A DNA stretch of 64,000 nt from Streptomyces sp. BK208 (GTDB taxonomy: Bacteria > Actinomycetota > Actinomycetes > Streptomycetales > Streptomycetaceae), in the NCBI RefSeq assembly GCF_004364245.1, contig NZ_SOAV01000010.1:124001-188000 (forward strand), read 5' to 3'. Positions 32,083 to 40,606 of this stretch are shown here, piece by piece. Both the position numbers and the translations under genes were made by a program. The notes under the pieces were generated by a model. That model searched no databases. It saw only the letters and a program-made list of their open reading frames with translations, and was not told where the DNA came from. Numbering within the stretch: position 1 is the stretch's first letter; each line of letters begins with the position of its first letter.

Positions 32083-33613
32083 ACACCGGGTTGGTGAAGG
32101 CGGCCAGCGCCCCCGGCAGGGGGCCCGCCGCCGTGTCGTGCCGCACCTCCGCCCGCACGTAGGCCGCGTACGAGGCGGTCGTGCGCCACTCCACGGTGCC
32201 CGCGCCGGACACCGGCAGGGGATCGCCGGTGAACAGCACCCCCTGGTCCGTCACGAAGCGGACCGTGCAGCGCGGGGCGCCGGTCACCTCCAGGCGGACG
32301 GTGACCGGGGTGTCGCGGTCCACGCGCAGCCGCTCGCCGATGCCGGCGTGCTCGCCCCGGCCGCCGGACGCGGTGAAGGACAGGGACAGCTTCGACGACT
32401 CGGCCACGTAGGAGCGCCCGGCCCTGATGCCCTCCTGGATCGCCTCCCGGGTCAGGTCGTCGGCGAGGACGACGGTCTGCGGGCGGCCGATCACGTCGGG
32501 GGAGCGGTGGGAGTCGCTGCTGCCCATCGCCGGGAGCCAGCTCCGCCCGGCGTCCCGTACGGCGGCGACGAGCATGCCGTCCCAGTCGGCCAGCGCCACC
32601 TCGTCGTCCGGCGTGTAGGCCCCGTTCCACACCTCGACCGCGTCCGCCTCCCCGAACCCGAACTTCCAGTTGCAGCCGATGCAGGTGGCGTGCGGATGGG
32701 CCGGCACCACCAGGCCGCCCGCGCCGCGGATCTGCCGGGCGAACCGGCCGAAACGGTTGTCGCGCGCCCGGTAGCGCCAGTCGACGAAGGTGCCGGGATC
32801 GGTGCCCAGGGCGACGACGTGGCCGTTGCGGGTCGTCACCTCCTCGCCCAGCAGGATCAACAGGTCGTCCCCGGCGAGGCCGGCCCAGTGCGGGTGCGCG
32901 GAGTGCGTGTTGTGCTCGGAGGAGTTGATGAAGTCCAGGCCCGCCGCGCGCGCCTGCTCCGCGATCTCGGCGAGGGTGTAGCGGCCGTCGGAGTACTCGG
33001 AGTGCAGGTGGCAGTCGCCCCGGTACCAGGCCCGGCCCCGGCCCCGGGCGCGCTCGGGCGGGTACACCGGCCGGGGCGCCGGCTCCTCCTCGCCGTAGGT
33101 CAGCGTGATCGTGATCTCGTACGCCAGGCCCTGCGGTGCGACGGTGTACGGGCCGAGCGCGATGTGCCAGGTGCCCGCCCGCACCGGCCCCGCGACGTAG
33201 CCCGGCGTGGCGGCGTCCGCGCGGACGAAGAACTCCGTGCGCGCCCCGCCCGACCAGCCGCGGAAGCCCCGGCCGCCCAGTTCGGTGCCGCGCTCGTCGA
33301 AGAGGCCGATGTCGAGGGCGTTGCCCTGGGTGCCGGCCGGGACGGCGGGGCGGTCGTAGGTGTAGGCGACGTGGATCTCGCGGACCCCGCGGGGGACGTC
33401 GACCGGCACGTACACGAAGTCGGGGGAGCCGGGCGGCAGGGTGCCGCGCACGGTTCTCCTGCGCTGTTCCCGGGGTGCCGCCGCGGCGAAGCTCACGCTT
33501 CCCAAGGTAAGCGCGGCGGCGGCGCCCGTCGCGAACACGGCGCGTCTGCCGACTCCGGTGCGGCCGTGCCCGTGCCCGTGCCCGTGCTCCTGCTCGTGGT
33601 CGTCCTCGCACAT
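32069..33613 (-). CDS. TAT-exported PHP-domain phosphoesterase
   Basis: A 514-residue exported metal-dependent hydrolase. The N-terminus is His/Glu-rich (EDDHEQEHGHGHGHG) before a twin-arginine signal (VGRRAVFATGAAAALTLGSV) ending AAAA. Residues ~55-190 form a beta-sandwich (DFVYVPVDVPRGVREIHVAY). The PHP domain begins WYRGDCHLHSEYSDGRYTLA near residue 205, with metal-site motifs INSSEHNTHSAHP, LLGEEVTTRNGH, VPAHPHA and SSDSHRSPD. ATG 33613 is preferred because GGAG lies seven bases upstream and it keeps the TAT signal near the N-terminus. Substrate unknown. Its stop codon is embedded in the 26-bp minisatellite. Confidence 0.92.
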   Translation of the reverse strand: MCEDDHEQEHGHGHGHGRTGVGRRAVFATGAAAALTLGSVSFAAAAPREQRRRTVRGTLPPGSPDFVYVPVDVPRGVREIHVAYTYDRPAVPAGTQGNALDIGLFDERGTELGGRGFRGWSGGARTEFFVRADAATPGYVAGPVRAGTWHIALGPYTVAPQGLAYEITITLTYGEEEPAPRPVYPPERARGRGRAWYRGDCHLHSEYSDGRYTLAEIAEQARAAGLDFINSSEHNTHSAHPHWAGLAGDDLLILLGEEVTTRNGHVVALGTDPGTFVDWRYRARDNRFGRFARQIRGAGGLVVPAHPHATCIGCNWKFGFGEADAVEVWNGAYTPDDEVALADWDGMLVAAVRDAGRSWLPAMGSSDSHRSPDVIGRPQTVVLADDLTREAIQEGIRAGRSYVAESSKLSLSFTASGGRGEHAGIGERLRVDRDTPVTVRLEVTGAPRCTVRFVTDQGVLFTGDPLPVSGAGTVEWRTTASYAAYVRAEVRHDTAAGPLPGALAAFTNPVFLGR

Positions 33614-33809
33614 GCTGCTGCTCCAGGTGTCGTCGTCGCGTGTCGTCGGTGACATGACGTCGGTGGTGCAGGGGTGGTGCGTGCAACCCTCGTATTGAGC
33701 CGTGAACTCCCGGGCAAGGAAAGGGGTTCGGCGCATTGAGGGGGCATTGAGGTCCGGAAACGCCGGCCGGGTCGCCGGGACGGGCGGGCGGAGCCGATCA
33801 CGCCGCTCG

Positions 33810-33815
33810 TATGCT
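33810..33815 (+). promoter_or_regulatory. -10 hexamer TATGCT for a leaderless fbiC
   Basis: TATGCT is followed by CGAAGG and then the ATG at 33822. The GAAGG touches the ATG and cannot serve as a normal ribosome site. Confidence 0.65.
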
Positions 33816-33821
33816 CGAAGG

Positions 33822-36425
33822 ATGACGACTTCCGCGACCCCCGGAACCGGACCCGCCGACCCCGCCGGCCCCACCGAGAACTCCATGCGTCGCGCCCTCA
33901 AACGCGCCCGGGACGGCGTCGCCCTCGACGTGTCCGAGGCCGCCGTGCTGCTCCAGGCGCGCGGCGAGCACCTCGACGCCCTCACCGCGTCCGCCGCCCG
34001 GGTCCGGGACGCGGGCCTGGAGGCCGCCGGGCGGCCCGGCGTCATCACGTACTCGAAGAGCGTCTTCGTCCCGCTGACCCGGCTGTGCCGGGACAAGTGC
34101 CACTACTGCACCTTCGTCACCGTCCCCGGCAAGCTGCGCCGGGCGGGCCACGGGATGTTCATGTCGCCGGACGAGGTGCTCGACATCGCGCGCAAGGGCG
34201 CGGCCCTCGGCTGCAAGGAAGCCCTCATCACCCTCGGCGACAAGCCCGAGGAGCGCTGGCCCGAGGCCCGGGAGTGGCTCGACGCGCACGGATACGACGA
34301 CACGATCGCCTACGTCCGCGCGATCTCGATCCGCATCCTGGAGGAGACGGGGCTGCTCCCGCACCTCAACCCCGGCGTCATGACCTGGACGGACTTCCAG
34401 CGGCTCAAGCCCGTCGCCCCCTCCATGGGCATGATGCTGGAGACCACCGCGACCCGCTTGTGGTCCGAGCCCGGCGGCCCGCACCACGGCTCCCCGGACA
34501 AGGAACCGGCCGTACGGCTGCGCGTCCTGGAGGACGCCGGGCGCTCCTCGGTGCCCTTCACCTCCGGTGTCCTCATCGGCATCGGCGAGACGTACGAGGA
34601 GCGGGCCGAGTCCCTCTTCGCGCTGCGCAAGGTCTCCCGCGCCTACCACGGCGTGCAGGAGCTGATCATCCAGAACTTCCGCGCCAAGCCCGACACGGCG
34701 ATGCGCGGCATGCCGGACGCGGAACTGGACGAGCTGGTCGCCACGGTCGCCGTCGCCCGGCACATCATGGGCCCCTCCGCCTGCCTCCAGGCGCCGCCGA
34801 ACCTGGTGGACGCGGAGTACGAGCGGCTGATCGGCGCGGGCATCGACGACTGGGGCGGCGTCTCCCCGCTGACCATCGACCACGTGAACCCCGAGCGCCC
34901 CTGGCCGCAGATCGACGAACTCGCCGCGAAGTCCCGGGCGGCCGGGTTCGCGCTGCGGGAACGTCTCTGCGTGTACCCGGAGTTCGTCAAGCGCGGCGAG
35001 CCCTGGCTGGACCCGCGGCTGCGCCCGCACGTGGCCGCGCTCGCCGACCCGGAGACCGGCCTGGCCCGCGCGGACGCGGTGGTCGAGGGACACGCGTGGC
35101 AGGAGCCGGACGAGGCGTTCACCGCCACCGGCCGCACCGATCTGCACGCCACCATCGACACCGAGGGCCGCACGTCGGACCGCCGCGACGACTTCGACGA
35201 GGTGTACGGCGACTGGGGCGCCCTGCGCGAGGCCGCCGCCCCCGGCATGGCGCCCGAGCGCATCGACACCGACGTGCGCGCCGCGCTCGCCACGGCGGCC
35301 GACGACCCCACGCGGCTGACGGACGACGAGGCACTCGCCCTGCTGCACGCCGACGGCCCCGCGCTGGACGCCCTGTGCGGCATCGCGGACGACGTCCGCC
35401 GGAGCACCGTCGGCGACGACGTGACGTACATCGTCACCCGCAACATCAACTTCACCAACGTCTGCTACACCGGCTGCCGCTTCTGCGCCTTCGCCCAGCG
35501 CCGCACCGACGCCGACGCCTACACGCTCTCCCTCGACCAGGTCGCCGACCGCGCCCAGCAGGCGTGGGAGGTGGGCGCGGTGGAGGTCTGCATGCAGGGC
35601 GGCATCCACCCGGACCTGCCCGGTACCGCGTACTTCGACATCGCGCGGGCGGTGAAGGCCCGCGTGCCCGGCATGCACGTGCACGCCTTCTCGCCGATGG
35701 AGGTCGTCAACGGCGCCACCCGCACCGGCCTGTCGATCCGCGAGTGGCTGACCGCCGCGAAGGAGGCGGGCCTGGACTCGATCCCGGGCACGGCGGCGGA
35801 GATCCTCGACGACGAGGTCCGCTGGATCCTCACCAAGGGCAAGCTGCCGACGGCGACCTGGATCGAGGTGATCGAGACGGCCCACGAGCTGGGCATCCGC
35901 TCCTCGTCCACGATGATGTACGGCCACGTCGACCAGCCCCGCCACTGGCTGGGCCACCTGCGCACCCTCGCCGGCATCCAGCGGCGCACCGGCGGCTTCA
36001 CCGAGTTCGTGACGCTCCCCTTCATCCACACCAACGCCCCGGTGTACCTGGCCGGCATCGCACGGCCGGGCCCCACCCTGCGCGACAACCGCGCGGTGAC
36101 CGCGATGGCCCGTCTCCTCCTGCACCCGCACGTCCCCAACATCCAGACGAGCTGGGTGAAACTGGGCACGGAGGGAGCGGCGGAGATGCTCCGCTCCGGC
36201 GCCAACGACCTGGGCGGCACCCTCATGGAGGAGACGATCTCCCGCATGGCGGGCTCGTCCTACGGGTCGTACAAGTCGGTCAAGGACCTGGTCGCGGTCG
36301 CGGACGCGGCGGGCCGCCCGGCGAAGCCGCGCACCACGCTGTACGGCCCGGTCCCCGAGGAGCGGCAGCGGGCGGCGCGGGACTCGGACGGGCACCTGCC
36401 GGAGCTGCTGCCGGTCCTGGACTGA
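33822..36425 (+). CDS. fbiC: FO synthase (CofG/CofH fusion)
   Basis: Makes the deazaflavin chromophore FO of coenzyme F420 from tyrosine and a ribityl-diaminouracil, using two radical-SAM centres in one 867-residue protein. The CofG half holds CRDKCHYCTF (Cys ~88, 92, 95) and the CofH half CYTGCRFCAF (Cys ~548, 552, 555), both CxxxCxxC motifs for [4Fe-4S] clusters. Other family motifs are SMGMMLETTATRL and GVSPLTIDHVNPERPWP in the first half and MQGGIHPDLPGTAYFDIARA in the second. The mRNA is probably leaderless. F420 made through this enzyme could serve the Ddn-like and FDOR-type proteins nearby. Confidence 0.97.
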   Translation: MTTSATPGTGPADPAGPTENSMRRALKRARDGVALDVSEAAVLLQARGEHLDALTASAARVRDAGLEAAGRPGVITYSKSVFVPLTRLCRDKCHYCTFVTVPGKLRRAGHGMFMSPDEVLDIARKGAALGCKEALITLGDKPEERWPEAREWLDAHGYDDTIAYVRAISIRILEETGLLPHLNPGVMTWTDFQRLKPVAPSMGMMLETTATRLWSEPGGPHHGSPDKEPAVRLRVLEDAGRSSVPFTSGVLIGIGETYEERAESLFALRKVSRAYHGVQELIIQNFRAKPDTAMRGMPDAELDELVATVAVARHIMGPSACLQAPPNLVDAEYERLIGAGIDDWGGVSPLTIDHVNPERPWPQIDELAAKSRAAGFALRERLCVYPEFVKRGEPWLDPRLRPHVAALADPETGLARADAVVEGHAWQEPDEAFTATGRTDLHATIDTEGRTSDRRDDFDEVYGDWGALREAAAPGMAPERIDTDVRAALATAADDPTRLTDDEALALLHADGPALDALCGIADDVRRSTVGDDVTYIVTRNINFTNVCYTGCRFCAFAQRRTDADAYTLSLDQVADRAQQAWEVGAVEVCMQGGIHPDLPGTAYFDIARAVKARVPGMHVHAFSPMEVVNGATRTGLSIREWLTAAKEAGLDSIPGTAAEILDDEVRWILTKGKLPTATWIEVIETAHELGIRSSSTMMYGHVDQPRHWLGHLRTLAGIQRRTGGFTEFVTLPFIHTNAPVYLAGIARPGPTLRDNRAVTAMARLLLHPHVPNIQTSWVKLGTEGAAEMLRSGANDLGGTLMEETISRMAGSSYGSYKSVKDLVAVADAAGRPAKPRTTLYGPVPEERQRAARDSDGHLPELLPVLD

Positions 36426-36525
36426 GGAGGCACGGGGCCGGGGCGCAGGCTTCGGGAGAGCGGCGGACGCGCAGTACGATGATCTGGCCCCCGGTGTGTC
36501 GGGGTTCTCGTAGCTGAGGAGATGC

Positions 36526-37095
36526 GTGCCCGTGCCAGCCCGACTTCCCTCATGGGCGTGGGTCTCCGGTCTGACCGTGGGGGCGATCGCGGCGGTGACC
36601 GTCCTGGCCGTGCAGGCGGACCAGGGGCCCCAGCCCACCGCCGCGGCGACCAAGCCGAAGCCGTCGGCGTCGGCGGACGCGCACCCCGAACCGAAGGAGA
36701 CCGCGCCGGCCCGGGTACCGGAGGATTCCGGCACCGGGCGGCGCGTCGTCTACTCGGTCGGCCAGGACCGGGTGTGGCTGGTCGACGCCAGCGACGCCAC
36801 CCGGCGCTCCTTCAAGGTGTGGCCGGGCACGGTCGACCCCGATCCGGGAAAGTACAGCGTCGGCACCCGCCGCGAGGAACCGACGACGGGCTCCGACGGG
36901 GTCCGGATCGAGCAGATCCTGTACTTCACCCAGGAGGACGGCGTCTGGGTCGCCTTCTCCAACGCGGTGGACGGCTCCTCGCCGCCGCCGGCCGCCTCCG
37001 GCGCCAAGACCGGCGGCATACGGCTGCCCAAGGCGGACGGTGACGCGCTCTGGGAGTTCGGCACGTCCGGCACGACGGTCACTGTGGTCGCCTAG
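36526..37095 (+). CDS. Membrane-anchored extracellular hypothetical protein
   Basis: A 189-residue protein with an N-terminal span (WAWVSGLTVGAIAAVTVLAV), a Pro/Ala/Lys/Thr-rich linker (about residues 37-70) and a C-terminal beta-rich domain (RRVVYSVGQDRVWLVDASDA, SDGVRIEQILYFTQEDGVWV). No catalytic motif is seen. The layout, anchor plus linker plus small domain, suggests an outward-facing wall-associated protein. GAGGAG lies seven bases before the GTG at 36526. It overlaps the convergent DUF2165 gene by 17 bases. Confidence 0.85.
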   Translation: MPVPARLPSWAWVSGLTVGAIAAVTVLAVQADQGPQPTAAATKPKPSASADAHPEPKETAPARVPEDSGTGRRVVYSVGQDRVWLVDASDATRRSFKVWPGTVDPDPGKYSVGTRREEPTTGSDGVRIEQILYFTQEDGVWVAFSNAVDGSSPPPAASGAKTGGIRLPKADGDALWEFGTSGTTVTVVA

Positions 37096-37588
37096 CCTCC
37101 GCCTCTCCGGACGGCAGGTGCGCCACGATCAGCACGACGCCGCTGAACAGCAGCACGCGCGTCGCCGCCTCCAGCCCGTTCCAGTCCTCCGACTGCCACA
37201 TCGCGAACCATTCGCCGCCGATCGCGAGGAATCCGGCACCGAAGAGCAGCATCAGCATGAGCGTGCCGTACGTGGTGAAGCGCCGCGCGGGAGCGTGCTG
37301 CCGGCGTATCCAGAGCCAGGTCGCCCAGATCAGCACGAGCGCGGCGGCGGTCTCCCACACGATGATCGCCACGTAGGCGGTGTCCTGGAGACCCTTGCTC
37401 GTGATCGCCCGCCACATCAGGTCGTCGTCCTTGAACGTGGTGTCCATGGCGAGGACGTGGTGCACGTACTGCTGGTTGTTGTCGAAGTCGGTGATGTTCC
37501 CGAGGGCGACGAGGGCGATGTAGAGGGCGAGGACCGCGGTGAGCACGGTGGAGGCGAGTAAAAGGGCGCTGCGGGGGTTCTTGGTCAT
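37079..37588 (-). CDS. DUF2165 membrane protein containing a TTA codon
   Basis: A 169-residue protein with four predicted spans (LLLASTVLTAVLALYIALVA, VAIIVWETAAALVLIWATWL, LMLMLLFGAGFLAIGG, VLLFSGVVLIVAHL), the DUF2165 layout; function unknown. Residue 10 is encoded by TTA (complement of 37559-37561) within CTT-TTA-CTC. TTA needs the bldA tRNA in Streptomyces, so translation of this gene is probably delayed to late growth. It is the only in-frame TTA I found in the window. Confidence 0.9.
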   Translation of the reverse strand: MTKNPRSALLLASTVLTAVLALYIALVALGNITDFDNNQQYVHHVLAMDTTFKDDDLMWRAITSKGLQDTAYVAIIVWETAAALVLIWATWLWIRRQHAPARRFTTYGTLMLMLLFGAGFLAIGGEWFAMWQSEDWNGLEAATRVLLFSGVVLIVAHLPSGEAEARRPQ

Positions 37589-37678
37589 GGCAGCACTATC
37601 CCGAAGCCGGACAGCGGGCGGGCGGGAGGGTCCGGGAAACGTGATCTCTTCGCAGCGTTCCGGCGGTCCCTCGCCGCG

Positions 37679-37894
37679 CTAACGGAGCACGGAGGGTGCC
37701 CGTCGGCCGTCCGTCGCGACGGTGTGCACGAACGCCGTCCAGGAGACGTCGGCGAAGGTCAGACGGGCGCCTTCGCGGTCCTTGGAGTCGCGGACGTGGA
37801 CGGTTGGGTGGGCGGGGGCTATGGCGACCTCGACGCATTCCGGGCCGTCGTTGCTGCTGTAGCTGCTCTTGAACCATTCGAGGGCGGGGGTCAT
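37679..37894 (-). CDS. DUF397 small protein (AbaA/Scr2-like)
   Basis: A 71-residue DUF397 protein. The family signature WFKSSYSSNDGPECVEVA is followed by VHVRDSKDREGARLTFADVS and W-AFV. DUF397 proteins are encoded beside XRE-DUF5753 regulators and act as their partners, affecting antibiotic production and sporulation in Streptomyces; a toxin-antitoxin-like relation has been proposed. Its ATG overlaps the TGA of the upstream XRE gene. Confidence 0.93.
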   Translation of the reverse strand: MTPALEWFKSSYSSNDGPECVEVAIAPAHPTVHVRDSKDREGARLTFADVSWTAFVHTVATDGRRAPSVLR

Positions 37895-38703
37895 GTCTCT
37901 TCTCCCATGACTTTCTCGATGAAGGCCAATGACTCACGGGGCGTGAGCGCCTGCGCCCGGATGATCCCATAGCGCAGATCCAGGGTCTGGACCTCGTACG
38001 GATCAGTGATGACCCGGTTGTGCAGTTGGGCTTCCGAGTGGCCGAACGCCGTGCCGCCCCGCAGTTTCAACAATTGCAGCGACCCGGCCATCCCGGCGTG
38101 ATCGTCGCGGTCCGTCGGCATGACCTGGATCTCGACGTGTCGCAACCTCCCGACGTCCAGGAGGTGTTCGAGTTGCTGCCGGAGCACGGTCCTGCCCCCG
38201 AGCGGGCGCCGCAGCGTCACTTCCTCCTGGACGAAGGTGAGCTGTGGCCGGGGGACGCGATCGAAGACTGCCTTTCGCGCCATACGAGCGGAGACGTAGC
38301 GGTCGGTCTCCTCCTCCGTGAACGCCGGTCGGCGCATCGCGTACAACGCGCGCGCGTACTCGGGGGTCTGCAGCAGACCGTGGATGTGGTGGCCCGCGTA
38401 GGCCCCCAGCTCGACCGCCTCCTCCTCCAGCTTGGCCAGGTCCCGCACCTTCTTCGGGTAGCGGGCCTTCTCCACGTCCTCCTTCATCGTCGCGAGCTTC
38501 CCGCCCGCGCCCAGCACCTCGTCGGCCTTGTCCAGGAAATCGGGCTTGGGCACCCGGCGGCCGCGCTCGACCGACGAGACCATGTCCTCGCCGTACCCGA
38601 TGGCGGCCCCCAGTTCGGCCTGGCGCAGGCCCGCCGCCTCCCGCCACAGCTTGATCTGCCGCCCGACCGCCTTGAGCACGGCCGCGGCCTCCTCGTCCTC
38701 CAC
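37891..38703 (-). CDS. XRE-family regulator with DUF5753 domain (WhiJ-like)
   Basis: A 270-residue regulator. Residues ~10-65 are an XRE helix-turn-helix (LKAVGRQIKLWREAAGLRQA, ELGAAIGYGEDMVSSVERGR) and residues ~85-265 a DUF5753 domain (GLLQTPEYARALYAM, VLRQQLEHLLDVGRLRHVEI). The GTG at 38703 follows GGGAGGGA. It is coupled to the DUF397 gene and divergent from a HATPase gene; this trio is the composition of whiJ/abaA-type clusters, which tie developmental timing to small partner proteins. The target DNA is not evident. Confidence 0.93.
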   Translation of the reverse strand: MEDEEAAAVLKAVGRQIKLWREAAGLRQAELGAAIGYGEDMVSSVERGRRVPKPDFLDKADEVLGAGGKLATMKEDVEKARYPKKVRDLAKLEEEAVELGAYAGHHIHGLLQTPEYARALYAMRRPAFTEEETDRYVSARMARKAVFDRVPRPQLTFVQEEVTLRRPLGGRTVLRQQLEHLLDVGRLRHVEIQVMPTDRDDHAGMAGSLQLLKLRGGTAFGHSEAQLHNRVITDPYEVQTLDLRYGIIRAQALTPRESLAFIEKVMGEET

Positions 38704-38815
38704 GTCTTCCCTCCCGACGTACGACCCGTACGACCACGGCAGGCACCCGGACAGTCACTCTCGGTACCGAGGTCGTCGCTGTTCAGAGTAGGGACGGGCG
38801 GCCACGCTGGGTGAC

Positions 38816-39250
38816 GTGAATCAGAAATTGGACCTACCTTTCACGCCGAACGCGCCCCACTTCGCAGTCCAGTTGTCCGCAACCCGCAGAGGCGCCCGGC
38901 TGGCGCGGCTGCTCACGGAACGCCAACTCGACGACTGGGGAGTGCCGTCCGAAGGGGCGGTCCAGGTCGTCGCCGAACTCGCGGCGAACGCGGTGCTGCA
39001 CGGCCGGGTGCCGGGACGGGACTTCCGGCTCGCTCTGCGGCTGCTGCCGGGCGGGGCCCTCCGTGTCGAGGTCACCGACGCCCGGGGCGACCGGGTCCCG
39101 CGTCTCCCCGACCCGGCGTCCGACGACGCGGAGGCCGGGCGCGGACTGCGCATCGTGGCGGCGTACGCGGACCGTTGGGGTGTCCGCGCGGGACCGGCCC
39201 CGGCGAAGACCGTCTGGGCCGAACTGCCACCGGGTCGTGGCCGGACGTGA
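38816..39250 (+). CDS. HATPase-domain protein of the whiJ/abaA-like cluster
   Basis: A 144-residue HATPase_c_2 protein related to anti-sigma kinases: N box VQVVAELAANAVLHG, G1 region VEVTDARGDRVP and G2 region AGRGLRIVAAYADRWGV. It lies divergent from the XRE-DUF397 pair with a 112-base spacer. The GTG at 38816 has CACGCT seven bases upstream, which may be a leaderless -10 box. The partner protein is unknown. Confidence 0.9.
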   Translation: MNQKLDLPFTPNAPHFAVQLSATRRGARLARLLTERQLDDWGVPSEGAVQVVAELAANAVLHGRVPGRDFRLALRLLPGGALRVEVTDARGDRVPRLPDPASDDAEAGRGLRIVAAYADRWGVRAGPAPAKTVWAELPPGRGRT

Positions 39251-39439
39251 CCCGGACGGTCAGGCAGTCGCGACGAGGCCCGGCAGACCGACGTCCGGGA
39301 CTTCGTCCGCCGCTGCCGTGAGGTGTGCACCGGCACGCGCGCGTGAACGTTTCCACACCGTTCCAGCCCTGACCGACCACTTCTGTTCGCATACAGTGCT
39401 GGGCGTCGTACGTACGCACAGCGCCGAGCGGAGGTCCAG

Positions 39440-40555
39440 GTGGGCGCGACAGCCCGTGCCGTGTGGGGGCGTGCCGAGCAGCAGGACTTCCGCAGCCGGG
39501 TGCGCGGCACGCTGCTCGGTGCGGCCGTCGGGGACGCCCTGGGAGCGCCCGTCGACGGTCTCGCCCTCGACGAGATCCGGGAGGCGCACGGCGCGGAAGG
39601 GCTGTCCGACCTCGCCACCGCCTACGGCCGGCGCGGTGCCGTCACCCACCTCACCCAGCTCACCCTGTTCTCCGTGGACGGGCTGATCCGCGCCCAGGTA
39701 CGGCGGGACACCGGCGCCTGGCACCCGCCGACCGACCTGCACCGGGCCTACCGGCGCTGGGCCGCCACCCAGCGCGACTGGGGGCCCGACCTGCGGCGCA
39801 AGGAGGACGGCTGGCTGGCCCACGAGGAGTGGCTGTACGTCCGCCGGGACGCCCCGCGCGCCCTGCTGCTGGGCCTCGGCGACGAGACGATGGGCACCCC
39901 CGAGGCACCCAAGAACCCCGACGAGCGCGGTCCGGAGGCCGCCGCCCGCTCGGCGCCGTTCGGGCTCCTGGTCGGCTGGGAGCCGCAACTGGTCGCCCAG
40001 CTCGCCGTGGAGTGCGCCGCGCAGACCCACGGCCACCCCACCGGGCGCCTGGCGGCGGGCGCGTACGCCGTGATCGTGCACGGGCTGGCGCGCGGCGAGA
40101 GCCTGGACGCCGCCGTGCAGCGGGCCCTCGCGCTGCTCGCCGCCCGGCCGGGACACGAGCCCGTGGCGGACGCCCTGCAGCACGCGCTGGGCGCGGTGCG
40201 GCAAGGGCTGCCGACCCCGGCGCGGGTGACCGAGCTGATCGGCGCGGGCACGGCGGAGGGCCTGGTCGCCGCCGCCGTGTACTGCGCCCTCGTCGGTGAG
40301 GACGTACGGCACGGGCTGCGGCTCGCCGTCAACCACGACGGTGCCTCGGCGGCGACCGGCGCCCTGACGGGCGGCCTGCTCGGCGCCCTGCACGGCGAGA
40401 CGGCTCTGCCCCCGGCCTGGCTGGCCGAACTGGAGGGCCGGCCGACCCTCCTGGAGCTGGCCGACGACTTCGCCATGGAGATGACCCAGGGCCCCGCCCT
40501 GCACGGCCCGGCGGGCTCGTCCCCCGGATGGCTGGCGCGGTACCCGCGAGCCTGA
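39440..40555 (+). CDS. ADP-ribosylglycohydrolase-family protein with altered metal motifs
   Basis: A 371-residue member of the ADP-ribosyl-glycohydrolase (DraG/ARH) fold. The N-terminal motif GTLLGAAVGDALGAPVDGLA is intact. The usual TDDT magnesium motif is replaced: AVTHLTQLTLFSVDGLIRAQ reads THLT, and the C-terminal DTDS-type motif reads NHDGASAATGALTGGLLGA. With most acidic ligands missing, catalysis looks doubtful and a binding role is possible. GGAGG lies five bases before the GTG at 39440. A 189-base spacer upstream probably holds its promoter. Family assignment is firm, activity is not. Confidence 0.88.
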   Translation: MGATARAVWGRAEQQDFRSRVRGTLLGAAVGDALGAPVDGLALDEIREAHGAEGLSDLATAYGRRGAVTHLTQLTLFSVDGLIRAQVRRDTGAWHPPTDLHRAYRRWAATQRDWGPDLRRKEDGWLAHEEWLYVRRDAPRALLLGLGDETMGTPEAPKNPDERGPEAAARSAPFGLLVGWEPQLVAQLAVECAAQTHGHPTGRLAAGAYAVIVHGLARGESLDAAVQRALALLAARPGHEPVADALQHALGAVRQGLPTPARVTELIGAGTAEGLVAAAVYCALVGEDVRHGLRLAVNHDGASAATGALTGGLLGALHGETALPPAWLAELEGRPTLLELADDFAMEMTQGPALHGPAGSSPGWLARYPRA

Positions 40556-40593
40556 GGCCACGTCTCGGGAAGCGCCGCACCGGGGGCCGCCGC

Positions 40594-40599
40594 TAGCGT
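40594..40599 (+). promoter_or_regulatory. -10 hexamer TAGCGT for a leaderless VOC gene
   Basis: TAGCGT is followed by seven bases and then the ATG at 40607. An in-frame GTG at 40598 overlaps the hexamer and is unlikely to be the start. Confidence 0.65.
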
Positions 40600-40606
40600 G
40601 GCGGCC

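Noticed and set aside
31540..33652. Plus-strand frames through the 26-bp repeat array
   Set aside because: The period is not a multiple of three and the frames shift through repeats of the same peptide; this is non-coding minisatellite DNA.
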